Of a stretch of 64,000 nt of DNA, positions 16,176 through 25,692 are shown in pieces. Origin of the DNA: Parvularcula marina (GTDB lineage: Bacteria > Pseudomonadota > Alphaproteobacteria > Caulobacterales > Parvularculaceae); NCBI RefSeq assembly GCF_003399445.1, contig NZ_QUQO01000002.1, positions 380,290-444,289 on the forward strand. Reading direction: 5' to 3'. Each line of letters opens with the position of its first letter. Position 1 is the stretch's first letter. The position numbers were made by a program, and so were the translations under genes. The notes under the pieces were generated by a model. It ran no database searches and had not been told where the DNA came from. It saw only the letters and a list, made by a program, of their open reading frames with translations.

Positions 16176-18707
16176 TTACCCATCCCAATCGAAACTGAAG
16201 GCGAAGGATGAGCCCTTGCGAGCTTCCTTGAATCGCTTCTTCTCGTCCGTGCTCAGATCATTCCGCTTGTCGATGAAGCTTGCGAGCTCTTTCGACTTAA
16301 GCGCGGTCGACGACGGGTTGAAGCAGAGCAGCTTATGCGTGACGCCATTCTTCGAGCTGCTCATGATCATCGGCTTTTCGGACTTTTTCTGGTGGCCTTC
16401 GCACTGATCAGCAAGCTTGCGGATCTGAAGCGTATTGGCACGGACTTTCTCATCAAAGTCTTCGCCAAGGGCTGCCTGAACCTGACCGTCGATATCCGCA
16501 TCAGCGATGATCTTTTCGACGCGCCGAGAATAGGCTTCCATATCCTTCTCGAAGGTCGGCAGGACGATGGTCGTTGATTCTGGCAGCTTGATGACCTTGC
16601 CGTCAGCTGTCTTGACCTCGACCACGACGACTTCCGGCGGCGTCGGAGGTTCCGGGAGTTCGGGAATTTCCGGGGCGAAATTCTGAATAGCGGCCATGCG
16701 GTCTTCAAGGCCGACCATCGGGTCGGTCAGAAGAACAAAGCCTTCACCCGAATTGATGCTGACATCGATATCGCCGTCGGTCATCGTGAAAACGCTGTGC
16801 CCGTCATTATTATCGGCGATGATGGTCGTGTGACCGCTATTGCCGATATGGATTTCATGACGGACTTCCTCGGCGATGTTGCGGGCTTCCTCTGCCAGCT
16901 CGTTGCGTAGCTCCGACATTTCGATGCGCAGCTCGGCGGCCCATTCACGGGCATCTGCTGCCCGCTCGCGCTCATTTTCGGCAAGTTCGCGAGCCATCTC
17001 GCGGGCCTCATTGCGCAGCTCGCGGGCACGTTCCTCGGTCTCCCGGCGGCGTTCATCAAGCTCGCGGCGGCGTTCGTCATTGCGCATCTGCGCTTCACGT
17101 TGGCGCTCACGGGCTTCGGCGAGGCGCTCGCGCTCAGCTTCTGCCTGCTCGTGGGCACGTTCACGCTGCTCTGCTGCGCGTTCGCGCTGTTCTTCTGCGG
17201 CGCGGCGCTGTTCTTCGATGGCACGCTGACGATTATCATCCCGCGCGCGGCTGAGTTCCGCGAAGCGGAGTTCAGTATCCCCCCCTGAGCGGGCAGCGAT
17301 CAGGCGAGCCTGAACGGAGGCCACACGGTCACGGACGATTTCGGCGCGTTCGGCATTCTCACCAGTCCGGCGGTTGGTGCGAGATGTATCTTCCTCATCG
17401 TCATTCCCGTCGAGCACGCTGTCGAGTTCTTCAGGATCAGGCGCTTCTTCCTGCACAGCATAGCTTGCCGTGCTGACCAGGCCGAGAATGGCAATCCCTG
17501 TGACCACGACGGCACCGCCGCGCAGGGTTTTGCGTATATTCATCAGCTTGAGGCGTTCTTTGAGGCCATGATCGAGCGTCAGGGCCGGCACCGGTCCGCA
17601 ATCGGAGGGTTTGCGCACGGCTTTCAGAAGGGTCTGGGCATAGTCATGCCGGTGACCATCAAGCGAGCGCAGCACGGTCGCATCGCAGGCCGCTTCCTGA
17701 TCGGAACGGAAGGCGGCAACCGCGCGGGCCGCGAACGGGTTGAACCATTGCGTTGAGCGCACTGCCGTCATGGCAAGGATCGCAAAGAGGTCACCACGGC
17801 GGACATGAAGAAGCTCATGAGCCAACGCATAGCGGCGTTCCTGCGGGCCAAAGCGGAAGGCAAAGTCTTCAGGCACGACAACGATCGGGCGGAACAGGCC
17901 GCAGACGAGCGGGCCATTATGCTCCGGGCAAAGACGGACGCTGATCGGCTGCTTGACGCCAAGCTCACGGGCAAGGGCCTTTGTCTCAGCGGCGGTTTGC
18001 GGATCGGCCGGGATCGTGTGCTGCCAGATGCGGTCAGCAAACACGAATTGGCGGACTACCATGCGCAGCGCGAGGCCCAGCGTGATGAGCACCCAGATCA
18101 CCGCGAGGGATTGCCAGAACGGACCGGCAAAACCTGAGAAGTCGAGCTTTGGCATGGCAAAGCGCGATTGCGGCACGTCGCTGGTGAACATCGGCCCGGT
18201 ATTCGAGCGAACCGACGGCTTCTCATTGAACTGGATATATTGGGGCGCTGGTTCATGGACCGGCGCGGGGACCGCATCGATCGGCTTGAGAACCGGATTG
18301 GGGCTCGCGCTCGGCCCGGCAGAGATGCTCCGCATGGCAACCGAAGTGGTCGCAGTCCGGATCGCGGTCGGCGTGCTTGTGAGTACAGGTGAGACAGAAG
18401 CAGTCGTGGTCGGCTTGGACGTAACGGAGACCGGCTCAGACACGATGCTCGGCTCGAAAGTCGGCAGTGGCGCAGTGAACGCAACAAAGGCGGTTTCCGC
18501 CGTGCGGATGATTTCCGGCGTTGGCGCAATCGGGATCGGCGGCATGGCAAGCCGGACGAGCGGCAGAAGCCAGAGGGCATAAGCCGCGCGCGGGCCAAAC
18601 CGGCGCGCAACGGTGCCTCGAACTGCAAGGATGAACAGGATCAGCAGGCCGACCGCTAGGCTGGCCTCGAACATCTGTGTGACGGCAGAGGCAAGATCAA
18701 CGATCAT
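16176..18707 (-). CDS. M56 (BlaR1-like) membrane metallopeptidase with coiled coil
   Basis: BlaR1/MecR1-type M56 peptidases sense a signal at the membrane and trigger loss of the BlaI repressor. This 843-residue protein has two N-terminal membrane helices (about 12-35 and 42-62), a Pro/Ser/Thr-rich stretch, another helix near 200-220, and the zinc site HELLH at 297-301 (AHELLHVRRGD). A fourth helix lies near residues 400-418. The rest differs from BlaR1: instead of a class D beta-lactamase-like sensor there is an about 140-residue highly charged Arg/Glu coiled coil (about 465-610), then a beta-rich tail ending FAFSFDWDG. It overlaps the upstream blaI-like gene by 11 bases, so translation is coupled. 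The signal sensed is unknown; periplasmic placement of the coiled coil is inferred. Confidence 0.88.
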   Translation of the reverse strand: MIVDLASAVTQMFEASLAVGLLILFILAVRGTVARRFGPRAAYALWLLPLVRLAMPPIPIAPTPEIIRTAETAFVAFTAPLPTFEPSIVSEPVSVTSKPTTTASVSPVLTSTPTAIRTATTSVAMRSISAGPSASPNPVLKPIDAVPAPVHEPAPQYIQFNEKPSVRSNTGPMFTSDVPQSRFAMPKLDFSGFAGPFWQSLAVIWVLITLGLALRMVVRQFVFADRIWQHTIPADPQTAAETKALARELGVKQPISVRLCPEHNGPLVCGLFRPIVVVPEDFAFRFGPQERRYALAHELLHVRRGDLFAILAMTAVRSTQWFNPFAARAVAAFRSDQEAACDATVLRSLDGHRHDYAQTLLKAVRKPSDCGPVPALTLDHGLKERLKLMNIRKTLRGGAVVVTGIAILGLVSTASYAVQEEAPDPEELDSVLDGNDDEEDTSRTNRRTGENAERAEIVRDRVASVQARLIAARSGGDTELRFAELSRARDDNRQRAIEEQRRAAEEQRERAAEQRERAHEQAEAERERLAEARERQREAQMRNDERRRELDERRRETEERARELRNEAREMARELAENERERAADAREWAAELRIEMSELRNELAEEARNIAEEVRHEIHIGNSGHTTIIADNNDGHSVFTMTDGDIDVSINSGEGFVLLTDPMVGLEDRMAAIQNFAPEIPELPEPPTPPEVVVVEVKTADGKVIKLPESTTIVLPTFEKDMEAYSRRVEKIIADADIDGQVQAALGEDFDEKVRANTLQIRKLADQCEGHQKKSEKPMIMSSSKNGVTHKLLCFNPSSTALKSKELASFIDKRNDLSTDEKKRFKEARKGSSFAFSFDWDG

Positions 18708-19068
18708 CTTTCAGCTCCCCGATCAACGCTTCGAGTTCTGCGATGTCATCAGCCGTCAGACCCTCTTTCTCGGCGAGATGCGCGACCAGTGGCGCAGCGC
18801 GGCCGCCGAACAGCTTGTCGACGAACTGGCGCGCGGCCTTGGTACGGTAATCCCCCTGCTCCAGGAGAGGCGTATATAGGTAGCGGCGGCCCTCGCTTTC
18901 AGTGGCGAGCGCGCCTTTTTCCACAAGCCGGGACAAAAGGGTTTTAACGGTGCGGTCGCTCCAGCCCGTATCGGGGGCGAGCTGTTCGGCCACATCGGCC
19001 GCCGTCTGGGGCGCATGGGCCCACAGCACCTTCATCACTTCAAGTTCGGAAGGGGAAATTTGGATCAT
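18697..19068 (-). CDS. BlaI/MecI/CopY-family repressor
   Basis: This is a 123-residue winged-helix repressor. MIQISPSELEVMKVLW starts the first helix. AADVAEQLAPDTGWSDRTVKTLLSRLVEKGAL is the recognition helix and wing, and YLYTPLLE leads into the dimerisation helices. BlaI proteins bind TACA-type dyads and are inactivated by proteolysis once their M56 partner is activated. The start at 19068 has GGAG eight bases upstream; the open frame extends much further up but with no family similarity. The adjacent consensus operator at 19108-19123 supports autoregulation. No beta-lactamase or penicillin-binding protein gene is nearby, so the regulon must lie elsewhere or the pair serves another stress. 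Confidence 0.94.
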   Translation of the reverse strand: MIQISPSELEVMKVLWAHAPQTAADVAEQLAPDTGWSDRTVKTLLSRLVEKGALATESEGRRYLYTPLLEQGDYRTKAARQFVDKLFGGRAAPLVAHLAEKEGLTADDIAELEALIGELKDDR

Positions 19069-19107
19069 GTGAGGGACTCCACCCGGTTCATTGTCCCTCC
19101 TGTCATG

Positions 19108-19123
19108 GACTACGGTTGTAGTC
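19108..19123. promoter_or_regulatory. BlaI-type operator dyad
   Basis: GACTAC and GTAGTC are perfect inverted six-base arms around GGTT. The core ACTACGGTTGTAGT matches the BlaI/MecI operator pattern ACTACA-N2-TGTAGT except for one base. It lies 40 bases upstream of the repressor start codon, the expected place for autorepression of the blaI-M56 operon. Confidence 0.85.
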
Positions 19124-19498
19124 AACTCGGGCAGATGCCCGTTAAACATGAAAAAATGGGCAGATAGACGTGAAAAGGGAAAAAGTGGCTCCCGCCCGCC
19201 TGATGAGGGGCAGGCGGACGGGAGCCGGGGGCACCTGGACCACCCCGAATTTGTCAGCCTCTCCCACTGACGTTTTCGGGTACGAACGCCGGTCCGGCGC
19301 GCGCGGTGCTTCGGAAGAGCCCGGATGAGGATGGCGAGAACGCCGCCATCCATCGTCCCTGAAGAGCCCCCCAGACAATTCCGAGAGCCCCTCCTGAGTA
19401 GACGACGGGCGGGGAGGCAGATGTGTCGCGCGTCACAGGTGCTGACGCTTTTCTTATCCCGCTTGCCGAAAGACGTGAGGGAGGAGAGGATCGTCCCC
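19124..19498. other. 375-base gap without a gene
   Basis: This gap separates the BlaI operator from the divergent alpha/beta hydrolase. I find no convincing coding frame or tRNA. It contains GGGCAGATGCCC, a dyad next to the operator, the large hairpin at 19187-19226, and a GGGAGGAGAGGA ribosome site for the hydrolase. The hydrolase promoter must be here, but no clear -35/-10 pair is visible. Confidence 0.6.
19180..19226 (-). terminator. Strong hairpin with T-tract on minus strand, no gene upstream
   Basis: GGCTCCCGCCCGCCTG and CAGGCGGACGGGAGCC pair over 16 bases with one mismatch around an eight-base loop. On the minus strand the stem is followed by CACTTTTTCCCTTTT, the form of an intrinsic terminator. 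No minus-strand gene ends here. It either insulates the blaI promoter from antisense transcription or ends a small RNA made opposite the hydrolase leader. Confidence 0.6.
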
Positions 19499-20365
19499 AT
19501 GCAAGTCCTGACCCCGCCACCCGAAGCCCTCGAGATCGCCCCCGATCGCCATGTCATGGTGCAGAGCTGCGAGGCCGGAAACCGTCCGCCTGCGGCGCTT
19601 TATGATGCGGGTGCCTTTGGTATTTATGCGGACGGGACATGGGTTGCTGAGGCGATGACGGAGCGGGGCCTGCCGACTGTCAGCTATACGCGGGCAGGGC
19701 TCTACGGTTCTGATCCGGTCCCGGCGGGCGAGAGGCCCGATCCTTTCTTTCATGCACGCGACATGGCGCGGCTTCTCGATAGGCTCGGCATGACATCACC
19801 CGTGCTGCTCTTGGGTCATTCCATGGCAGGTTTGCGGCTTCGGGCATTTGCCACGCTTTTCCCTGAGCGGGTGAGGGGGCTCATCTTCATTGATGCCGTC
19901 ACCCCGTCACAGCTCGGCTGGACGGTTCGGCGAGAGTTGGTCCGCACTGGCTGCCGGTTGATTTCGGTCTGTGGCGGCGCTGCGGAGTCGCAGTTCGGGC
20001 AGAAAGTTCTTCGTCTTTACCCGAACAATATCCGGCTTGAGGGACGGGCGCGGGCCGACAAGCTCGCCTCACTTGCTTCGGCCGCTCATCTTGCCGCGAC
20101 ACGGGCAGAGATGCTCGCCAGTACCGATCCGGCGCTCAAGCCCCGCTTCGGTGAGCTCCCTGATGTGCCCAACGGTGCCGTCACCGCGACCATCGTCGCG
20201 CGCGGTACCAGGGAAGAGCCCTTCCGCCACCTTCATATCCCGCGCACTGGCCATGCCGAGATCCTCCAGCCGGCACCTGCCGCCCGGATCGCCGATTTCG
20301 CGCTTGAGGTGCTCGGAGAGGGGGCGGGGCAAGCTGCGGCAACATCGCTTGCATTCCAAGGCTGA
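19499..20365 (+). CDS. Alpha/beta-hydrolase family protein
   Basis: This is a 288-residue alpha/beta hydrolase. The nucleophile elbow is LLGHSMAGL, Ser108. A YTRAGLYGSDP segment after strand 3 matches the usual DxxGxGxSD region, and a late RTGHAEI supplies the probable catalytic histidine. FIDAVTP carries a candidate acidic residue. No signal peptide is seen. The start at 19499 has GGAGGAGAGGA upstream at the right distance; the frame stays open further upstream but without similarity. The substrate is unknown. It is alone, divergent from the BlaI unit, with the chorismate mutase gene 55 bases downstream. Confidence 0.85.
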   Translation: MQVLTPPPEALEIAPDRHVMVQSCEAGNRPPAALYDAGAFGIYADGTWVAEAMTERGLPTVSYTRAGLYGSDPVPAGERPDPFFHARDMARLLDRLGMTSPVLLLGHSMAGLRLRAFATLFPERVRGLIFIDAVTPSQLGWTVRRELVRTGCRLISVCGGAAESQFGQKVLRLYPNNIRLEGRARADKLASLASAAHLAATRAEMLASTDPALKPRFGELPDVPNGAVTATIVARGTREEPFRHLHIPRTGHAEILQPAPAARIADFALEVLGEGAGQAAATSLAFQG

Positions 20366-20420
20366 CAAAGCCGCCTGAAACCGCCACATGCACTGTCAAA
20401 GACCATAAGGAGGCGCCGTC

Positions 20421-20768
20421 ATGGCCGCTGATAAAGAGCCCCTCGATCCTGCCGACTGCCAGACCATGGAAGATGTCCGGATCGGGGTCGACACGCTCGA
20501 CCGGGACCTCGTCAAACTGCTTCTCAAACGGCAGGGCTATATGGCCGCCGCCGCCCGCATCAAGCCCACCGCGGATGATGTCCGGGTGCCCTGGCGGATC
20601 GAGGAAGTGGTCGAGAAAGTGTGTGCTGAAGCCCGTAAAATCGGGCTCTCAACCCGAATCGCAGAGCCAGTTTGGCGAGTTCTGATCGAACAATGCATCG
20701 AATATGAGCTGGAAGAGTGGCATCAACTGCATTCAGATGGGTTAGAATTAAAGACCGCAAATCAATAA
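20421..20768 (+). CDS. AroQ-type chorismate mutase
   Basis: This 115-residue all-helical protein has the AroQ fold that converts chorismate to prephenate for Phe/Tyr synthesis. It shows the expected helix 1 pattern DVRIGVDTLDRDLVKLLLKRQGYMAAAARIK, with Arg and Lys residues for the substrate carboxylates. A short VRVPWRIEEVVEKV helix and a C-terminal WRVLIEQCIEYELEEWH helix follow. The family includes PchB-like isochorismate pyruvate lyases, but no siderophore genes are present, so a mutase role is favoured. AAGGAGG precedes the ATG at a good distance. It lies between the hydrolase and HU genes. Confidence 0.88.
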   Translation: MAADKEPLDPADCQTMEDVRIGVDTLDRDLVKLLLKRQGYMAAAARIKPTADDVRVPWRIEEVVEKVCAEARKIGLSTRIAEPVWRVLIEQCIEYELEEWHQLHSDGLELKTANQ

Positions 20769-20883
20769 ATTAGACAGGTTTTCCCCAGAAATCCCTGTTT
20801 TTCACGGCGAACGCCATTTGACGGCCACAAAGAACCGTTCTTACCGTTCCGGCCTGATTTTCTGCCAACCCCAAGGAAATTCC

Positions 20884-22912
<2,029 letters not shown>

Positions 22913-22926
22913 TCCGCGGGCGACCT

Positions 22927-23817
22927 TCAGCTCAGATGCGGGTCCGCGCGCAGACGGCTTGCGGCCATATCAACAAAGGCCCGGACCTTGGCGGAGGCCC
23001 GCATCCCTTCTGCATGGATCAGATGGATCGGCAGGGGATCGGGTTCGAATTCGGAGAGCACCGTTTTAAGCCCGCCCGCATCAAGGTCAGGCCCGATCTG
23101 ATAGGAAAGCACCCGCGTCAGGCCCCATCCGGTTTTCGCGGCAGCAATTGCGGCGGGGACGGAGGCATAGGTCAGGCGAGGGGTCACCTCGACGCTCTCC
23201 CCACCTGCAAAGCTCCATTTATTGCTCGCTGAGACCGAGCGCACCGCGATGATGTTGTGGTCCGCAAGATCGGCAGGCCTTTGCGGCAGGCCGTGCCGTT
23301 CAAAATAGGACGGACACCCGCAGATCACCCGCCGGACCTCGCCGACCCGGACAGCCCGAAGGCTTGAATCGGGCAGGGGGCCGATGCGCAGGGCGACATC
23401 AAAGCCTTCCTCAATAATGCTGGCGACGCGGTCGAGATAGACCGCCTCCGCCGTCACATCCTTATACTGATTAAGGTAATCGAGCAGGATTGGCGAGATA
23501 TAATGCTGGCCGAAAAGGACAGGCGCGGTCAGCCGCAACAGCCCGGACGGTGCCCGGTGCGCGCCGCGAGCGGCATCATCGGCGGCCTGCATCTCCTCAA
23601 CGATCCGTCTGGCGTCGGTGAGATAGGCGGCGCCTGCCTCGGTCAGGGTGACGATGCGCGTCGTCCGGTGGAGGAGGGTGACGCCGAGCGCGTCTTCCAG
23701 CTCATTGATGATCCGCGTCACGCTCGGCGCGCTGAGGCCTAGCGTCCGGCCCGCCCCGGCAAGGCTGCCGCTCTCCGCCACGGCAATGAAGGTTTCGAGG
23801 GCGCGGTAGCGATCCAT
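22927..23817 (-). CDS. LysR-family transcriptional regulator
   Basis: This is a 296-residue LysR regulator. The winged helix-turn-helix covers residues 1-60 (LETFIAVAESGSLAGAGRTLGLSAPSVTRIINELEDALGVTLLHRTTR). The effector domain (about 90-290) includes ILLDYLNQYKDVTAEAVYLDR and FDVALRIGPLPDSSL, as in the CrgA/DmlR-like subgroup. The start at 23817 follows AAAGGAG; an ATG eight codons upstream has no site. It is transcribed away from the CMD/DUF1348/flavin-oxidase operon and very likely controls it through the AT-rich dyad between them. The 3' end lies 14 bases from the pyrG stop. Confidence 0.94.
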   Translation of the reverse strand: MDRYRALETFIAVAESGSLAGAGRTLGLSAPSVTRIINELEDALGVTLLHRTTRIVTLTEAGAAYLTDARRIVEEMQAADDAARGAHRAPSGLLRLTAPVLFGQHYISPILLDYLNQYKDVTAEAVYLDRVASIIEEGFDVALRIGPLPDSSLRAVRVGEVRRVICGCPSYFERHGLPQRPADLADHNIIAVRSVSASNKWSFAGGESVEVTPRLTYASVPAAIAAAKTGWGLTRVLSYQIGPDLDAGGLKTVLSEFEPDPLPIHLIHAEGMRASAKVRAFVDMAASRLRADPHLS

Positions 23818-23848
23818 TCTGCGGCTCCTTTTTTCTTCCATATAATGG

Positions 23849-23878
23849 AATAATCACTTTTAAAAAGGCGCTATTATT
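23849..23878. promoter_or_regulatory. AT-rich dyad in the LysR/CMD divergent promoter
   Basis: AATAAT and ATTATT are inverted repeats separated by 18 bases within an A+T-rich patch unlike its GC-rich surroundings. It lies 31 bases from the LysR start and 76 from the CMD start. A LysR dimer-of-dimers site is the likely function; the TATAATGG at 23841-23848 may also hold a -10 element. Confidence 0.45.
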
Positions 23879-23954
23879 TTGTGAGCGTGGCCGACCATCT
23901 CCCTCTCATCGGCGCCGGGCTTCACCGGCACCCCAGATGAAAGGAACGACCCCG

Positions 23955-24503
23955 ATGTCCCGTATTCCCACCCCCGCCAGCGTCAGCGATGCCCCGGCAG
24001 CTTCCCAGCCGCTTCTCGACAATGTGAAAAAATCGCTCGGCTCCGTGCCGAACATGTTCCGTATCGTATCGACCAGCCCGGCAGCGCTTGAAGGCTATCT
24101 CAGCCTCAGTGGCGCACTCGGCAAAGGCAAGCTCGATCCGGTGACCCGTGAGCGTATCGCGCTGGCCGTCGCCCAGCTCAATGGCTGTAGCTACTGCCTC
24201 GCCGCGCACACCTATCTTGGTACCAATATCGCCAAACTGTCGCCGGCAGAGATCGAAGCCAATCGCCGTGGCGGTTCAACCGATGCCAAGGCGGATGCTG
24301 CAGTCAAATTTGCCGCTGAAATCGTCCGTGATCGTGGCCGGGTCAGCGCCGCTGCCATCGAAGACGTCAAAGTCGCCGGCTATTCGGACGAAGAGATTGT
24401 CGAGATTGTTCTGCACGTCTCGCTCAATACACTGACCAACTATGTGAACGAAGTCCTCGGAACGGAAGTAGACTTCCCCGAGGCGAGTGATCTCGCAGCC
24501 TAA
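23955..24503 (+). CDS. Carboxymuconolactone decarboxylase (AhpD-like) family protein
   Basis: This 182-residue all-helical protein belongs to the CMD/AhpD family. The redox pair is Cys78 and Cys81 with His85 in NGCSYCLAAHT, the AhpD/peroxidase-related motif. The region from SVPNMFRIVSTSPAALEGYLSL is typical of the uncharacterised peroxidase-related subgroup. It may act as an alkyl-hydroperoxide or thiol-disulfide enzyme rather than a true decarboxylase. The start at 23955 follows AAAGGAA; an ATG six codons up is less likely. It is the first gene of a three-gene operon facing the LysR regulator, which points to an inducible stress response. Confidence 0.92.
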   Translation: MSRIPTPASVSDAPAASQPLLDNVKKSLGSVPNMFRIVSTSPAALEGYLSLSGALGKGKLDPVTRERIALAVAQLNGCSYCLAAHTYLGTNIAKLSPAEIEANRRGGSTDAKADAAVKFAAEIVRDRGRVSAAAIEDVKVAGYSDEEIVEIVLHVSLNTLTNYVNEVLGTEVDFPEASDLAA

Positions 24504-24599
24504 CCCCGCGAGACTGGCGGACTGGTCAGGCGGTCACACGCCCCTCTCTCTGGCGCCTTGACCGGTCCGCCGCCCTTCCTGATCAATTCGGAGCCCCCA

Positions 24600-25061
24600 A
24601 TGCGTCCCCCCTTGCCGCCCTTCACCCATGAAACATCAGTACAGAAAGTCCGCGCCGCCGAGGACGCCTGGAATTCGCGCGATCCTGCCCGCGTAGCGCA
24701 GGCCTATTCGCTGAAAAGCGAGTGGCGGAACCGGTCTGAATTCCTGACCGGCCGCGCTGACATCGAGGCTTTCCTGACCCGTAAATGGGCAGTCGAGCGC
24801 GAATATCGTCTGACCAAGGAGTTATGGGCGTTTGAAGGAAACCGGATCGCCGTCCGTTTTGCCTATGAATATCTTGCCGCGCACGGTGCCTGGATACGCG
24901 CCTATGGCAATGAGAACTGGGAATTTGACGAGGACGGATTGATGCGCCGCCGGATCGCCAGCATCAATGACCTTGAAATCACAGATGCGGAACGCCTGTT
25001 CTTCTGGCCTCTCGGCCCCCGGCCTGCCGATCATCCGGGTCTGACTGAGCTTGGGCTCTAG
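24600..25061 (+). CDS. DUF1348 (NTF2-like) protein
   Basis: This 153-residue protein has the small cone-shaped NTF2-like fold of DUF1348. Signatures include [70 protein letters not shown] and [18 protein letters not shown]. The biochemical role is unknown. The chosen start, 24600 (MRPPLPP), has GGAG eight bases upstream; the frame extends 14 codons further without support. It is the second gene of the operon and is followed, after four bases, by the flavin-oxidase-like gene. The pairing of CMD, DUF1348 and PNPOx-like genes under LysR control is a recurring one. Confidence 0.92.
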   Translation: MRPPLPPFTHETSVQKVRAAEDAWNSRDPARVAQAYSLKSEWRNRSEFLTGRADIEAFLTRKWAVEREYRLTKELWAFEGNRIAVRFAYEYLAAHGAWIRAYGNENWEFDEDGLMRRRIASINDLEITDAERLFFWPLGPRPADHPGLTELGL

Positions 25062-25065
25062 GAAC

Positions 25066-25692
25066 ATGGCCACGCTGCAAATTTCTTCCGATATCGCCTT
25101 CACGAAAGAGGTAAAGGCGATCCAGGACCGCAAGGGCTCGCGCGACAGCTATGCGCGGATGGAGGAGAAGGGCGGCTGGTCAGTCGATATCGATGATCAG
25201 TTGGCGTCCTTTATCGCAGAGCAGCGTAGTGTCTTTCTCGCCACAGTGTCGAGCGATGGCGCTCCCTACATCCAGCATCGCGGCGGCCCGCCGGGGTTTC
25301 TCAAAGTGCTCGATGCGCGAACACTCGGCTTTGCCGATTTCAAAGGAAACCGGCAGTTCATCACGCAAGGCAATCTGGTTGAGAACAACAAGGCCCATCT
25401 GTTCCTGATCGACTATGTCCATCGCCGGCGGGTCAAGATCTGGGGACGGGCACGGATCATCGAAGATGATCCCGAACTTGTCGAACGCCTGATGCCGGAG
25501 AATTACAGGGCTCGACCTGAACAGGCGCTGCTCTTTGATGTTGACGCATGGGATGTGAACTGCCCCCAGCACATCCCGCAGCGTTTTGAGGCCGAAGACG
25601 TCGAACGCGCACTTGCGGACCGCGATGCCCGGATCGCCGCGCTCGAAGCAGAGCTTGCGTCTCTCAGACAACCTCTTCCCACGGAAGGCTGA
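25066..25692 (+). CDS. Pyridoxamine-phosphate-oxidase-fold flavoprotein
   Basis: This 208-residue protein has the split-barrel fold of FMN-binding PNPOx-like enzymes. FIAEQRSVFLATVSSDGAPYIQHRGGPPGFLKVLDARTLGFADFKGNRQFITQGNLVENNKAHLFLIDY matches the domain from about residue 45 to 125, with the FMN-phosphate region around RGGPPGF. A helical coiled tail (VERALADRDARIAALEAELASLRQ) ends the protein. It is likely a flavin-dependent reductase or oxidase of the stress operon. The start at 25066 follows AGGA, four bases after the DUF1348 stop. Its end overlaps the convergent GH15 gene by 29 bases. Confidence 0.9.
   Translation: MATLQISSDIAFTKEVKAIQDRKGSRDSYARMEEKGGWSVDIDDQLASFIAEQRSVFLATVSSDGAPYIQHRGGPPGFLKVLDARTLGFADFKGNRQFITQGNLVENNKAHLFLIDYVHRRRVKIWGRARIIEDDPELVERLMPENYRARPEQALLFDVDAWDVNCPQHIPQRFEAEDVERALADRDARIAALEAELASLRQPLPTEG

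Noticed and set aside
17000-17280. A separate small plus-strand ORF family in the charged coiled-coil region
   Set aside because: The plus-strand Ser/Arg-rich frames are by-products of the GC-rich coding of the M56 protein's Glu/Arg repeats.
19124-19498. tRNA, 4.5S, 6S or RNase P RNA gene in the 375-base gap
   Set aside because: No T-loop, CCA end, SRP GGAAG-CAGCC core or RNase P consensus was found on either strand.
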